Shown: piece by piece, positions 35,469-44,390 of the stretch
How positions within the stretch are numbered: position 1 is the first letter of the stretch
Layout: the number at the start of each line of letters is the position of its first letter
Assembly: GCF_900143535.1 (NCBI RefSeq)
Contig: NZ_FRFA01000015.1
Location: forward strand, 1-62,500
Reading direction: 5' to 3'
DNA length: 62,500 nucleotides
Origin: Tateyamaria sp. Alg231-49
GTDB lineage: Bacteria > Pseudomonadota > Alphaproteobacteria > Rhodobacterales > Rhodobacteraceae
The notes under the pieces: model-generated
What the model was told of the DNA's origin: nothing
The model's database searches: none
Seen by the model: the letters and a program-made list of their open reading frames with translations, nothing else
Position numbers and translations under genes: made by a program

Positions 35469-36086
35469 TCAGGTGCCGTAGCGCGCCATAAACGTCTCCA
35501 CCGCGCCATCAACCACCCGGTCAATGTCGGCAGGCGTCACATGGTCGATCACCCCAAACATCAGGCGCGGCCAGATATCAGCCTTGCACAGCTCGCCAAA
35601 TTGGTCCGACGCAAGGGTCAGGTCGTCCATGTGCAACTCGCCCCGCGCCATGGCTTCGGCAAAATACTCGGTCATCACCGCGCGCATCCGCGCCGGTCCC
35701 GACTGGTAAAAAGCGCGCCCGATCTCGGGAAACCGATCCGATTCCGCCACGCAGATGCGAAACACCTGCTGACCGAACTTCGAGGTGATAAAGCGCACAA
35801 AATGCCGACCAGTCTGAGCCAGCACCGCGCGCGGCTTGGCCGTCATGTCTAAATTATCAATAGCAGACTGACTTTGCCGGGCACATTCCTGATTGGCCAC
35901 CTCCATGAACAACAACCGTTTATCCGGGAAGTAGCTGTAAAGGGTCGCCTTGCTGACCCCGGCCTCACGCGCGATGTCGTCTACACTCGCGCCCTCAAAC
36001 CCGTCCGCCATGAAAATAATACGCGCACCTTCAAGGACCTGATCAAACTTGCGGCCCTTCCGGACCATCGGTGTCGCGTCATTCAT
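35469..36086 (-). CDS. TetR/AcrR-family regulator
   Basis: A 205-residue repressor. The N-terminal HTH spans about residues 26-55 (ASVDDIAREAGVSKATLYSYF). The C-terminal ligand-binding domain is of the AefR-like type. ATG 36086 is chosen; an earlier ATG at 36119 would overlap a palindrome (36119-36134) likely to be an operator. It is divergent from mbfA, with 140 bp between the starts, and so may regulate mbfA or itself. The ligand is unknown. Confidence 0.85.
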   Translation of the reverse strand: MNDATPMVRKGRKFDQVLEGARIIFMADGFEGASVDDIAREAGVSKATLYSYFPDKRLLFMEVANQECARQSQSAIDNLDMTAKPRAVLAQTGRHFVRFITSKFGQQVFRICVAESDRFPEIGRAFYQSGPARMRAVMTEYFAEAMARGELHMDDLTLASDQFGELCKADIWPRLMFGVIDHVTPADIDRVVDGAVETFMARYGT

Positions 36087-36118
36087 AGAGATTCCCGTGT
36101 CATAGACTGTCAGTAACA

Positions 36119-36134
36119 TAAACTGTTCCGTTTA
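36119..36134. promoter_or_regulatory. Palindrome upstream of the TetR gene
   Basis: TAAAC, six bases (TGTTCC) and GTTTA form a dyad 33 bp before the TetR start codon. It is a candidate auto-operator of the TetR regulator. The dyad is short, so this is tentative. Confidence 0.45.
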
Positions 36135-36192
36135 GTTTCGACAGAAAAAAACCGAGAAAACCCTGTTGCAAGTTCGGCCAGACACGCCATCA

Positions 36193-36215
36193 TAGTTTGG
36201 AACGGTTCTAAACTA
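36193..36215. promoter_or_regulatory. ICE/Irr-box-like palindrome before mbfA
   Basis: TAGTTTGGAAC, one base and GTTCTAAACTA form a 23-bp dyad with a single mismatch, 11 bp before the mbfA start codon. The core TTTGGAA-N3-TTCTAAA closely matches the iron-control element bound by Irr in Alphaproteobacteria (about TTTAGAA-N3-TTCTAAA, from memory of the published motif). Irr would repress the iron exporter in low iron. The alternative is an operator for the divergent TetR. Confidence 0.7.
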
Positions 36216-36226
36216 ACGGCAGACAC

Positions 36227-37201
36227 ATGCGATTTACCACCTACCGCAAACGGTTCGACGACCTTAGTGAACAAGAGATTCTGGCGCTCGCCATTTCCTC
36301 GGAAGAAGACGATGCGCGCATCTATCGTGGTTATGGCGAACACCTGCGCGCCGATTTTCCGGGCAGCGCTGCCATCTTTGACGATATGGCTGCCGAAGAA
36401 GATACGCACCGCAAGCGCCTGATCGAGTTGCACCGCGCCCGCTTTGGTGAGGTGATCCCATTGATCCGGCGCGAGCATGTGTCGGGGTATTATGCCCGCC
36501 GCCCTACTTGGCTGGTTGAAAACCTCAGCCTGGATCGCATCCGCTCCGAAGCCGAAGCGATGGAGCGTGATGCCGCGAGGTTCTACACCGCCGCGGCCGG
36601 GCGCACATCTGATGCAGCCACGCGCAAACTGCTCGGTGATCTGGCCGCCGCCGAAGCTGGGCACGAGCGCAAAGCCAATGCGCTGGAAGGCAAGCATCTT
36701 GATGACGGAACCCGTGAAACAGAAGACGATAAGGACCGCCGCCAATTCATCCTGACTTACGTCCAGCCCGGTCTTGCGGGCCTTATGGACGGTTCCGTCT
36801 CTACCCTCGCACCCATCTTTGCAGTCGCTTTCGCCACGCAGGACACATGGACCACGTTCCTTGTCGGGTTGGCCGCGTCTGTGGGTGCAGGGATTTCCAT
36901 GGGATTTACCGAAGCCGCCTCGGACGACGGTCAACTTTCGGGGCGCGGTTCGCCCATCAAGCGGGGCTTTGCGTCCGGGATCATGACCACCGTGGGCGGA
37001 TTGGGGCACGCCCTACCCTACCTAATAACTGATTTCTGGACAGCCACGGTCACCGCCATCGCCGTGGTGTTTGTCGAGCTTTGGGCCATCGCGTGGATTC
37101 AGAACAAATATATGGACACGCCTTTTTGGCGGGCAACTTTGCAGGTCGTTGTAGGCGGTGCGCTGGTTTTTGCAGCCGGGGTGCTGATCGGCAGTGGTTA
37201 G
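36227..37201 (+). CDS. mbfA: MbfA-type membrane ferritin/VIT1 iron exporter
   Basis: A 324-residue fusion: an N-terminal ferritin-like (erythrin) domain (about 10-150) with di-iron ligands in SSEEDDARIYRGY and AAEEDTHRKRL and later AAAEAGHERK, then a VIT1/CCC1-like membrane domain (about 165-322) with about five helices (GLMDGSVSTLAPI at its start). In rhizobia MbfA exports iron and protects against iron and peroxide stress. The ATG follows a ribosome-binding region overlapping the Irr-like palindrome. It is divergent from a TetR gene. Confidence 0.93.
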   Translation: MRFTTYRKRFDDLSEQEILALAISSEEDDARIYRGYGEHLRADFPGSAAIFDDMAAEEDTHRKRLIELHRARFGEVIPLIRREHVSGYYARRPTWLVENLSLDRIRSEAEAMERDAARFYTAAAGRTSDAATRKLLGDLAAAEAGHERKANALEGKHLDDGTRETEDDKDRRQFILTYVQPGLAGLMDGSVSTLAPIFAVAFATQDTWTTFLVGLAASVGAGISMGFTEAASDDGQLSGRGSPIKRGFASGIMTTVGGLGHALPYLITDFWTATVTAIAVVFVELWAIAWIQNKYMDTPFWRATLQVVVGGALVFAAGVLIGSG

Positions 37202-37229
37202 CAGGCGCAGGTCGCGCTAAGGGTGGCGC

Positions 37230-38153
37230 ATGCTGGCGATCCTTTTCAAAACCCTGCCCTTTTTCGCCCTGATCGCTTTGGGTTACTGGGCAGGCCGCAC
37301 TCGGTTTTTCACCGAAGAGGCGACGGCCTATCTCACCAAATTCGTGTTCTACTTTGCGCTGTCAGCCATGATATTCCGGTTCTCGGCCAATCTGGAACTG
37401 GCCGAGGTTTGGGACGGCAAGCTGGTTGCGGCATACCTGTGTGGCACGCTTGCTGTCTACTTGATCGCCACAGCCGTCGCGCGCATCCGTGGCCTTGATC
37501 TGCAAACAGGGGCAATAGAGGCCCAGTGCGCTGTGATCGGCAACGCAGGCTTTCTCGGCCTGCCGATGCTCGCGCTGCTGTTCGGCCCACAGGCCATCGG
37601 CCCGGTCATGCTGGTGCTGGCAACCGACCTTATCGTGTTCTCCAGCCTGATCGTAATCCTGATAACCATTGGGCGGGACGGGCGGATGTCACTGTCGATC
37701 CTTAGGACCATTGGCATAGGCCTGATCAAAAACCCGATGATCGTAGCGATGACGCTGGGCCTGACTTGTGCGGGGTTGGATATTCCGATCCCAGCCCCGA
37801 TGAACGATTTCCTTGGAATCCTGGGGGGAGCTGCAACGCCCGGCGCGCTCTTTGCCATCGGCGCGTCTCTGGCCTCCAAATCAACCGAGCGGATAGAGAT
37901 CGCAGCGTGGCTTAGCTTCTGCAAGCTGGTGCTGCACCCGCTCGCGGTGACCATCTACGCCCTCTACATTTTTGATGTTGAACCCTTTGGTGCTGCCATG
38001 ATCATTGTCTGTGCGGCCATGCCGGTAGCAGGCAACATCTACATGCTGGCGCAGCACTATGGCGTTGCGCCGCAGCGGGTGTCAGCGGCCATTCTGGTTT
38101 CAACCGCCCTCAGCGTCGGCAGTCTCACCGCAGTCATTGCCTGGATCAGCTGA
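37230..38153 (+). CDS. AEC (auxin efflux carrier) family transporter
   Basis: A 307-residue inner-membrane transporter with about ten helices in two similar halves, of the bile/auxin-type AEC fold (related to malonate and malate permeases). The NAGFLGLPMLALLFG stretch near residue 107 and the PGALFAIGASLA stretch near 207 are family-typical. ATG 37230 is 28 bp after mbfA on the same strand, so both may be cotranscribed. The substrate is unknown. Confidence 0.88.
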   Translation: MLAILFKTLPFFALIALGYWAGRTRFFTEEATAYLTKFVFYFALSAMIFRFSANLELAEVWDGKLVAAYLCGTLAVYLIATAVARIRGLDLQTGAIEAQCAVIGNAGFLGLPMLALLFGPQAIGPVMLVLATDLIVFSSLIVILITIGRDGRMSLSILRTIGIGLIKNPMIVAMTLGLTCAGLDIPIPAPMNDFLGILGGAATPGALFAIGASLASKSTERIEIAAWLSFCKLVLHPLAVTIYALYIFDVEPFGAAMIIVCAAMPVAGNIYMLAQHYGVAPQRVSAAILVSTALSVGSLTAVIAWIS

Positions 38154-38249
38154 AATTCTTCTGACGAAAAATACCACCGCCGGAGGCATCCGAAACTTGC
38201 CGCACGCGCGCCCGCCCGGTAGCGATGAACAAACGAAAGGAACACGGCC

Positions 38250-39080
38250 ATGAAAACCCAGTCCGAAAATGCATGCTTTGGTGGCGCCCAAGGGGTGTAC
38301 ACCCATGCCTCCACATCCTGCGCCTGCGATATGACCTTTGGCCTCTTCCTGCCCGCCGAAGCCGCCGAGGCCCCCGTGCCGCTCTTGTGGTTTCTGTCCG
38401 GGCTGACCTGCACCCACGAAAACGCGATGACCAAAGCGGGCGCACAGGCTTGGGCAGCAGAACATGGGATTGCACTGGTCTTTCCGGACACCTCCCCGCG
38501 CGGTGACGATGTAGCGGACGATGATGGCTACGATCTGGGCAAGGGGGCTGGTTTCTACGTCAACGCCACCCAAGACCCATGGGCCGCGCATTATCGCATG
38601 TGGGACTATGTGACTGAAGAATTGCCCACTTTGCTTGAACGCAATTTCGCCCTCGACATGGACCGTCAAGGCATCACCGGCCACTCAATGGGTGGGCACG
38701 GCGCACTGACGATGGCCATGTCTTTGCCCGAGCGGTTCAAGTCTGTCTCAGCTTTTGCACCGATCGCCAACCCCTGTGCTAGCGACTGGGGGCGCAAGCA
38801 ATTGACTGCCTATCTGGGCAATGACGAGGCAGCATGGTCGCCCCACGATGCAACTCTACTGATGCGTGCCAATGGCTTTGACGGGCCAATGCTGATTGAC
38901 ACGGGCACCAACGACCAGTTCCTCGACCTGTTGAAACCCGAAGCACTTGCCGAAGCCGCCGCAGCGCGCCGCCAGCAGATGACGTTCCGGATGCAGCCCG
39001 GTTATGATCACTCTTACTTCTTCATCTCGACCTTCATGGAAGATCACGTGGCCTTTCATGCAGAGAACCTGTGGGCGTGA
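38250..39080 (+). CDS. fghA: S-formylglutathione hydrolase
   Basis: A 276-residue esterase-D-type serine hydrolase that completes glutathione-dependent formaldehyde oxidation by splitting S-formylglutathione into formate and glutathione. Nucleophile Ser146 is in [10 protein letters not shown], the Asp is in DTGTNDQF and the His is in GYDHSYFF. The ATG follows AAAGGAACACGGCC. Its usual partner, the class III alcohol dehydrogenase, is not in the window. It begins a string of five overlapping genes. Confidence 0.94.
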   Translation: MKTQSENACFGGAQGVYTHASTSCACDMTFGLFLPAEAAEAPVPLLWFLSGLTCTHENAMTKAGAQAWAAEHGIALVFPDTSPRGDDVADDDGYDLGKGAGFYVNATQDPWAAHYRMWDYVTEELPTLLERNFALDMDRQGITGHSMGGHGALTMAMSLPERFKSVSAFAPIANPCASDWGRKQLTAYLGNDEAAWSPHDATLLMRANGFDGPMLIDTGTNDQFLDLLKPEALAEAAAARRQQMTFRMQPGYDHSYFFISTFMEDHVAFHAENLWA

Positions 39081-39526
39081 CCACACTCTACATTGATGCG
39101 GATGCCTGCCCTGTAAAGGCAGAAGCAGAGCGGGTCGCAACGCGGCACAAAGTGGCGATGAAGGTGGTGAGCAATGGCGGCCTGCGCCCCTCGCAAAACC
39201 CGCTGGTCGAAAACGTGATCGTCGATGCGGGCCCGGACGTGGCCGACATGTGGATTGCCGAACGTGCGGGCCCCGGAGACGTTGTGATCACCGGAGACAT
39301 CCCGCTGGCTGCCAAGTGCGTCGAAGCGGGCGCGCGGGTCCTCAAACACAATGGTGAGGCGTTGACAGCGGCCAACATCGGCAACGTTCTGGCCACCCGC
39401 GATCTCATGGCAGATCTGCGCGCCGCTGACCCCTTTCGGCAGGGTGGCGGCAAAGGGTTTACCAAAGCAGACAGATCGCGTTTTCTTGACGCACTGGAAC
39501 GAGAACTGAGGGCGGCACAGCGATGA
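39071..39526 (+). CDS. DUF188 (YaiI/YqxD family) protein
   Basis: A 151-residue cytoplasmic protein of the DUF188 family (PIN-like nuclease fold), with the typical [12 protein letters not shown]-terminus, an [14 protein letters not shown] segment and [11 protein letters not shown]. Family members are uncharacterised. GTG 39071 is listed, but GTG 39077 in the fghA stop (GTGA overlap) is an equally good start. Its stop overlaps the next start as ATGA. Confidence 0.88.
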   Translation: MGVTTLYIDADACPVKAEAERVATRHKVAMKVVSNGGLRPSQNPLVENVIVDAGPDVADMWIAERAGPGDVVITGDIPLAAKCVEAGARVLKHNGEALTAANIGNVLATRDLMADLRAADPFRQGGGKGFTKADRSRFLDALERELRAAQR

Positions 39527-40143
39527 GTATCAAGGCAGTGGTTTTCGACATCGGCAACGTGCTGATCGAATGGCAGCCCGAGCGGTTTTACGACAGCGTG
39601 ATCGGAGAGGCGCGGAGACGCGAAATGTTCGAGTCCGTGGATTTGCATGCCATGAATGACAAGGTCGACCTCGGCCACCACTTTACCGATACTATCTATG
39701 CCGCTGCCGAAGAATACCCCGACTGGCGTGCCGAAATCCGTATGTGGCACGACCGTTGGATCGAGATGGCCAGCCCGGTGATCGACCACTCTGTCCGCCT
39801 GATGGGCGCGTTACAGGCCAAGGGTACACCGGTCTTTTCCCTCACAAACTTCGGCATCCAAAGCTACGATTTCGCGGCGACACACTACCCGTTCATGCGC
39901 CAGTTTGATCGTGATTTTATTTCCGGCCATATGGCCGTCATCAAGCCGGATGCACAGATTTACCAAATGCTTGAGGACGCAAGCGGTTTAAGCGGGGCCG
40001 ACCTGATTTTTACCGACGACCGGGAGGACAATATCGAAGCGGCCAAAGCAAGGGGCTGGAACACTCATCTGTTTGAAGGGCCACAAGGCTGGGCTGACCG
40101 GCTGGTTGCCGAAGGGCTCCTGCACAAGGACGAGGCCGCATGA
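39523..40143 (+). CDS. HAD-superfamily (HAD-IA) hydrolase
   Basis: A 206-residue phosphatase-type protein. Motif [10 protein letters not shown] (note that the second Asp of the usual DxD is replaced by Gly, giving D-I-G, common in the YihX-like group), motif II SLTNFG near 108, and motif III/IV KPDAQIY plus FTDDREDNI. It resembles YihX/alpha-D-glucose-1-phosphatase-like enzymes. The substrate is unknown. It overlaps both neighbours by 4 bp. Confidence 0.88.
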   Translation: MSIKAVVFDIGNVLIEWQPERFYDSVIGEARRREMFESVDLHAMNDKVDLGHHFTDTIYAAAEEYPDWRAEIRMWHDRWIEMASPVIDHSVRLMGALQAKGTPVFSLTNFGIQSYDFAATHYPFMRQFDRDFISGHMAVIKPDAQIYQMLEDASGLSGADLIFTDDREDNIEAAKARGWNTHLFEGPQGWADRLVAEGLLHKDEAA

Positions 40144-41045
40144 ACCCACCCGTCATCCCCTTTGATCAGGGCGACACTCTGCTCGACTGGCTTGGCCTGA
40201 CGGATGCACTGGCCGCAGGCCACTCACTGCCAAAGGCAGAGATTGGCGACACGTTCCTATACCGCAACCCTGATACCCTGCTAAGCCGCGCCGCGTGGAT
40301 TGACGGGCTGGGCATGGCCGTCAAAACGGCAACTATTTTTCCCCAGAATACAGAAAAGCCGACCATAAACGGCGGCGTTTCCCTATACTCTGACAGTGAC
40401 GGTACGCTTGACGCGATCATCGACTTCCACCTCGTCACCAAGTGGAAAACCGCCGGAGACAGCCTGCTTGCGGCCCTGCACCTCGCCCCGGCAAAGCCGC
40501 AGCGCATTCTGATCGTGGGCGCAGGCACTGTGGCAGCATCGGTGCACGCAGCCTTTGGCGCAGGTTTTCCCGACGCTGCTTTTGGCCTGTGGAACCGTTC
40601 ACCGCAGCGTGCCGCTGAGTTTTCGAAGGCGCACCCTGATGTCACGGTCGAACCCGACCTAGAAACCGCCGTGCGCAACGCTGACATCGTCATCGGGTGC
40701 ACCATGGCTACCACTCCGTGGCTGTGCGGCGACTGGCTGCGCCCGGGTCAGCACGTCAATTTGATCGGTGCCTACCGCCCAGATATGCGCGAAGTGGACG
40801 ACACCACTCTGCTTCAGTCCCGCGTCTATGTGGACAGCTTTGACACCACCGTCGGACATATTGGCGAGGTGAAGATCCCGCTTGAGACAGGCACGATTGC
40901 CCGCGAACATCTTCTTGCAGACTACTACGATCTGCCGTCTTTCAAACCCGCAACAGACGACATCACCCTATTCAAAAACGGAGGCGGCGCGCATCTGGAC
41001 TTGATGACCAGCCGCTATATTCTGGACCGGTGGAGGGCACGCTGA
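40140..41045 (+). CDS. Ornithine cyclodeaminase / mu-crystallin family protein
   Basis: A 301-residue NAD(P)-dependent enzyme of the OCD/mu-crystallin family, with the Rossmann loop VGAGTVAASVHAAF near residues 126-139 and a KTATIFPQN substrate-binding stretch near 62-70. Members act on ornithine, ketimines, alanine or lysine derivatives; the substrate cannot be assigned. The start overlaps the HAD gene (ATGA) and the stop overlaps the next start (TGATG). Confidence 0.87.
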   Translation: MNPPVIPFDQGDTLLDWLGLTDALAAGHSLPKAEIGDTFLYRNPDTLLSRAAWIDGLGMAVKTATIFPQNTEKPTINGGVSLYSDSDGTLDAIIDFHLVTKWKTAGDSLLAALHLAPAKPQRILIVGAGTVAASVHAAFGAGFPDAAFGLWNRSPQRAAEFSKAHPDVTVEPDLETAVRNADIVIGCTMATTPWLCGDWLRPGQHVNLIGAYRPDMREVDDTTLLQSRVYVDSFDTTVGHIGEVKIPLETGTIAREHLLADYYDLPSFKPATDDITLFKNGGGAHLDLMTSRYILDRWRAR

Positions 41046-41956
41046 TGTGGGCATTGATCATCTTTCTCAGCATTTTGGCGATCCCGTTTACTGTTGAGTG
41101 GACACGCAGCCCTCTGTCAAAAACGCAGCGCCAGGAGGCACCCGGCAAGTTCGCACTCTTGTCCCAGGGCACCACACACTACTACTGGCTCGGCCCAGAG
41201 CGGGGGCCAGTTGCCGTGTGCATTCACGGGCTCAGCACCTCGTCCTATGTCTGGCGCGGGGTGGCCAAGGGGCTGGCGTTGATGGGCTTTCGGGTGCTGG
41301 TCTATGACCATTTTGGCCGGGGATTTTCAGATACGGTGCGGGGTTTACAGGACGGTCCATTCTTCGTCCGACAGCTGACCGATCTTTTGGAACATGAGAA
41401 GGTGGACGAACCACTGACGGTGCTGGGCTACTCCATGGGCGGAGCGGTCGCGACGCACTTTGCGGCCACCTACCCAAGCCGGATCAAACAACTGATCCTG
41501 CTGGCGCCGGCGGGCATGCAAAATATCAATTCCCTCAAAATGCGCGTCGTACTCAACGTGCCGTTCATCGGCGATTGGCTATTTCTGCTGGGTTACCCGC
41601 GGATTCTGCGCAAAGGCCTTGATGCAGAGGTCGATCTGCCCAGCAGTGTCGAAGGGATCAACGATTTACAACGCGCCGAGACGGACAGGCGGGGCTACTT
41701 CCCTGCCATGTTATCTTCTCTGCGCGGCGTTTTGCGTCGCGTCGCCAAAGACCAGCACAAAGCGATTGCAAAGGCCGGAATCCCGGTACTTTGCGTTTGG
41801 GCCAAAGAAGACGACGTCATCGTATTGGCCGGGAAGGACAAGCTGGCCAAATGGAACCCCAAAGCAAAACAGGTGGTGGTGCCGGGGGCGGGTCACGGGA
41901 TCACATACACACATACTGGTCAGGTGATCGAAGCCATCCGCGCCTCACTGGACTAA
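41045..41956 (+). CDS. Membrane-anchored alpha/beta hydrolase
   Basis: A 303-residue alpha/beta hydrolase with an N-terminal hydrophobic anchor (about residues 2-17). The nucleophile Ser is in LGYSMGGAVA, with the oxyanion-hole HGLSTSSYVWRG upstream, an Asp candidate in WAKEDDVI and a C-terminal His in PGAGHGITYT. ATG 41045 has GGAGGG 9 bp upstream; the earlier GTG at 41030 is less likely. The substrate is unknown. Its stop overlaps the convergent MFS stop. Confidence 0.87.
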   Translation: MWALIIFLSILAIPFTVEWTRSPLSKTQRQEAPGKFALLSQGTTHYYWLGPERGPVAVCIHGLSTSSYVWRGVAKGLALMGFRVLVYDHFGRGFSDTVRGLQDGPFFVRQLTDLLEHEKVDEPLTVLGYSMGGAVATHFAATYPSRIKQLILLAPAGMQNINSLKMRVVLNVPFIGDWLFLLGYPRILRKGLDAEVDLPSSVEGINDLQRAETDRRGYFPAMLSSLRGVLRRVAKDQHKAIAKAGIPVLCVWAKEDDVIVLAGKDKLAKWNPKAKQVVVPGAGHGITYTHTGQVIEAIRASLD

Positions 41957-43194
41957 GCGGGCGCGGCTTGTCCTAACGGGCGTTCGCGGATGGGCAGATG
42001 CACAATCGCACTGAACGCCCCAACCGCAACGCCGACCCACCAGACCTGCGTGTAGGTGCCATAAAGGTCGTAAAGACGCCCACCCAGCCAGACCCCAAGG
42101 AATGACCCCAACTGGTGGGAAAAGAACACGATGCCATAAAGCGTACCCATGTAACGCACCCCGTAAATCTGCGCGACAAGACCAGAGGTAAGCGGGATTG
42201 TCGCCAGCCACAGCGAACCCATTGCCACCGAAAACAGGATCACCGTTTCCGGCGTGATGGGGAACAGGATGAACAGCGAGGCCACTATTGTACGCCCGGC
42301 GTAAATCCCAGCAAGCAAGTACTTCTTTGAATACCGTTTGCCCGCCCAACCCGCGGCCAGCGTCCCGCAAATATTGGCAAGACCGATCAGCGAAATAGCA
42401 ACCGCGCCGAGGGCGGACGTGGTCGAAACGCCCATGCTATCAAGCATACCACCAGGCATGATTGGTCCGCATAACTCAGTTACGAAGGCTGGAAAGTGCG
42501 CCGTGATAAACGCCACCTGATACCCACAAGAGAAAAAGCCGATGAAGATCAGAAAATACGACGGGTCGCGAAACGCCTTCATCAGAATTTCGCCCATGGT
42601 TTCTTCTACCGCTGCCTTCGAAGCCGGGACAGGCACCCGCATCATCGGCAAGGTCAAAAGAGTGGCCATGATGGCCGCCGCAAAGATCATAAAGACGCTG
42701 GGCCACGCCATCATCCCCAACAACCATTCCGCCACGGGCGGGCCAAAAATCTGACCGCCCGACCCGGCAGCAGCAGCGATGGCAAGGCTCATCGATCGAT
42801 TTTCATCGCTTGACGCACGGCCGACTACCGCCAGTATGACGCCAAAGCCTGTTCCCGCGATCCCAAAGCCTACGAGCCAAGCATAAATCTGGTGTTCAAG
42901 CGGCGTCACTGAATAGGCCGACAGGACAAGACCCACCGCATAGAGCACTGCCCCAATAATGATCGCTTTGCGGTCCCCGATCTTTTCTGCAATCGCGCCA
43001 AAGATCGGCTGGCCGACCCCCCAAGCGAGATTCTGGATCGCAATGGCCGTCGAAAACTCTGCCCGCGCCCAGCCAAACTGGTCCGCGATTGGGATCTGGA
43101 ACACGCCAAATGATGCGCGCACCGCAAAACTCACGACAACGATGACACAGCCGACAATCAGGACCGGAGTGAAAAGAGGTGTGCGGCTTTGCAT
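41953..43194 (-). CDS. MFS transporter, oxalate:formate-antiporter-like
   Basis: A 413-residue 12-helix carrier of the major facilitator superfamily. The loop motif GAIAEKIGDRKA (about 65-76) is present. The overall pattern resembles the oxalate:formate antiporter/monocarboxylate group (OFA). The substrate is not determined. It shares 3 bp with the convergent alpha/beta hydrolase and is divergent from zapE (137 bp apart). Confidence 0.85.
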   Translation of the reverse strand: MQSRTPLFTPVLIVGCVIVVVSFAVRASFGVFQIPIADQFGWARAEFSTAIAIQNLAWGVGQPIFGAIAEKIGDRKAIIIGAVLYAVGLVLSAYSVTPLEHQIYAWLVGFGIAGTGFGVILAVVGRASSDENRSMSLAIAAAAGSGGQIFGPPVAEWLLGMMAWPSVFMIFAAAIMATLLTLPMMRVPVPASKAAVEETMGEILMKAFRDPSYFLIFIGFFSCGYQVAFITAHFPAFVTELCGPIMPGGMLDSMGVSTTSALGAVAISLIGLANICGTLAAGWAGKRYSKKYLLAGIYAGRTIVASLFILFPITPETVILFSVAMGSLWLATIPLTSGLVAQIYGVRYMGTLYGIVFFSHQLGSFLGVWLGGRLYDLYGTYTQVWWVGVAVGAFSAIVHLPIRERPLGQAAPA

Positions 43195-43331
43195 AGGCGT
43201 GTCTCCGAAGCGTCAGAGCAGAGTTAACGTATCGATCCACACCGTCAAATCAGGAAATATTGCCTCGGCATCACATTCTCTGAACTGTGCTGGCTTTTCA
43301 GGCGGGCGATGGCACGCTACCACAGGCGGCA

Positions 43332-44390
43332 ATGACCGATTTGATGACAGAATATCAGGCCCTTGTGGCGGCAGGCGCGCTGAAACGGGACGACGCGCAA
43401 GAGGCAGTGTTGCCCGAGTTTGAACGCATCCGCGCGGCCTTGGCTGAACCCGTCAAGCGCGGGTTCTTCCGCAAGGCACCTGAGCCACCAAAGGGGCTTT
43501 ACCTCTGGGGCGGCGTTGGGCGCGGAAAATCCATGCTGATGGATTTCTTTGTGAGCCATGTGGAGGTCCCGGCCCGCCGGGTCCATTTCCACGCGTTCAT
43601 GCAGGAAATTCACGCCGCCATGCACGAAGCCCGCAAGACAGGTGTCGATGACGCCATTGCGCCAGTGGCTGCGGACGTGGCCGCCTCGGTACGTTTGCTT
43701 GCCTTTGACGAAATGCAGATCAGTGACATCACCGATGCAATGATCGTGGGGCGACTGTTTGAGGCGTTGTTTGCAGCCGGGGTTGTGGTTGTCACGACGT
43801 CAAACCGCATTCCCGATGACCTTTACAAGGACGGGTTGAACCGACAACTTTTTGTGCCGTTCATCGACTTGCTCAAGGAAAAGATGGTGGTGTGGGAACT
43901 GGCCTCGCCCACTGACTACCGGCAGGATCGGCTGACCGGCAGTCCGACATACTTCACGCCACTGGGAACTGCAGCACATCGCGAGATGGATGACATCTGG
44001 AACGATTTGGCCGGGGGCGATGACCATGTGCTGGATATCACGGTGACGGGCCGCATCGTCACGATCCCGCGTTTCCGCAATGGCGTAGGGCGTGCCAGCT
44101 TTTATGATCTGTGTGCCAAGCCGTTGGGGCCGGGCGATTTTCTGGCCATCGCGGAGGCCTGCAAAGTGCTGATGATCGACGACATCCCCACCTTGTCACG
44201 TAGCAACTTCAACGAAGCCAAACGGTTTGTGACGTTGATTGACGCCCTTTACGAGGCGCAAGTACGCCTGATTTGTTCGGCCGCCGCGGTGCCTGAAATG
44301 CTGTATCTGGAAGGCGAAGGCACATTTGAATTCGAACGCACCGCCTCGCGTTTGCGCGAAATGCAGAGCGAAGGATGGGCGACAGCCTAG
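43332..44390 (+). CDS. zapE: ZapE / AFG1-like ATPase
   Basis: A 352-residue P-loop ATPase of the AFG1/ZapE family. The Walker A motif GGVGRGKSML is near residue 58 and the Walker B AFDEMQISD near 120. ZapE associates with FtsZ and is linked to cell division in Escherichia coli; the mitochondrial homologue helps remove misfolded respiratory subunits. ATG 43332 is chosen; a GTG at 43287 would give a 15-residue extension without family support. Its last bases overlap convergent folC by 4 bp. Confidence 0.92.
   Translation: MTDLMTEYQALVAAGALKRDDAQEAVLPEFERIRAALAEPVKRGFFRKAPEPPKGLYLWGGVGRGKSMLMDFFVSHVEVPARRVHFHAFMQEIHAAMHEARKTGVDDAIAPVAADVAASVRLLAFDEMQISDITDAMIVGRLFEALFAAGVVVVTTSNRIPDDLYKDGLNRQLFVPFIDLLKEKMVVWELASPTDYRQDRLTGSPTYFTPLGTAAHREMDDIWNDLAGGDDHVLDITVTGRIVTIPRFRNGVGRASFYDLCAKPLGPGDFLAIAEACKVLMIDDIPTLSRSNFNEAKRFVTLIDALYEAQVRLICSAAAVPEMLYLEGEGTFEFERTASRLREMQSEGWATA

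Noticed and set aside
36110..37009. Minus-strand open frame opposite mbfA
   Set aside because: mbfA has full ferritin and VIT1 motifs on the plus strand, and this frame has none.
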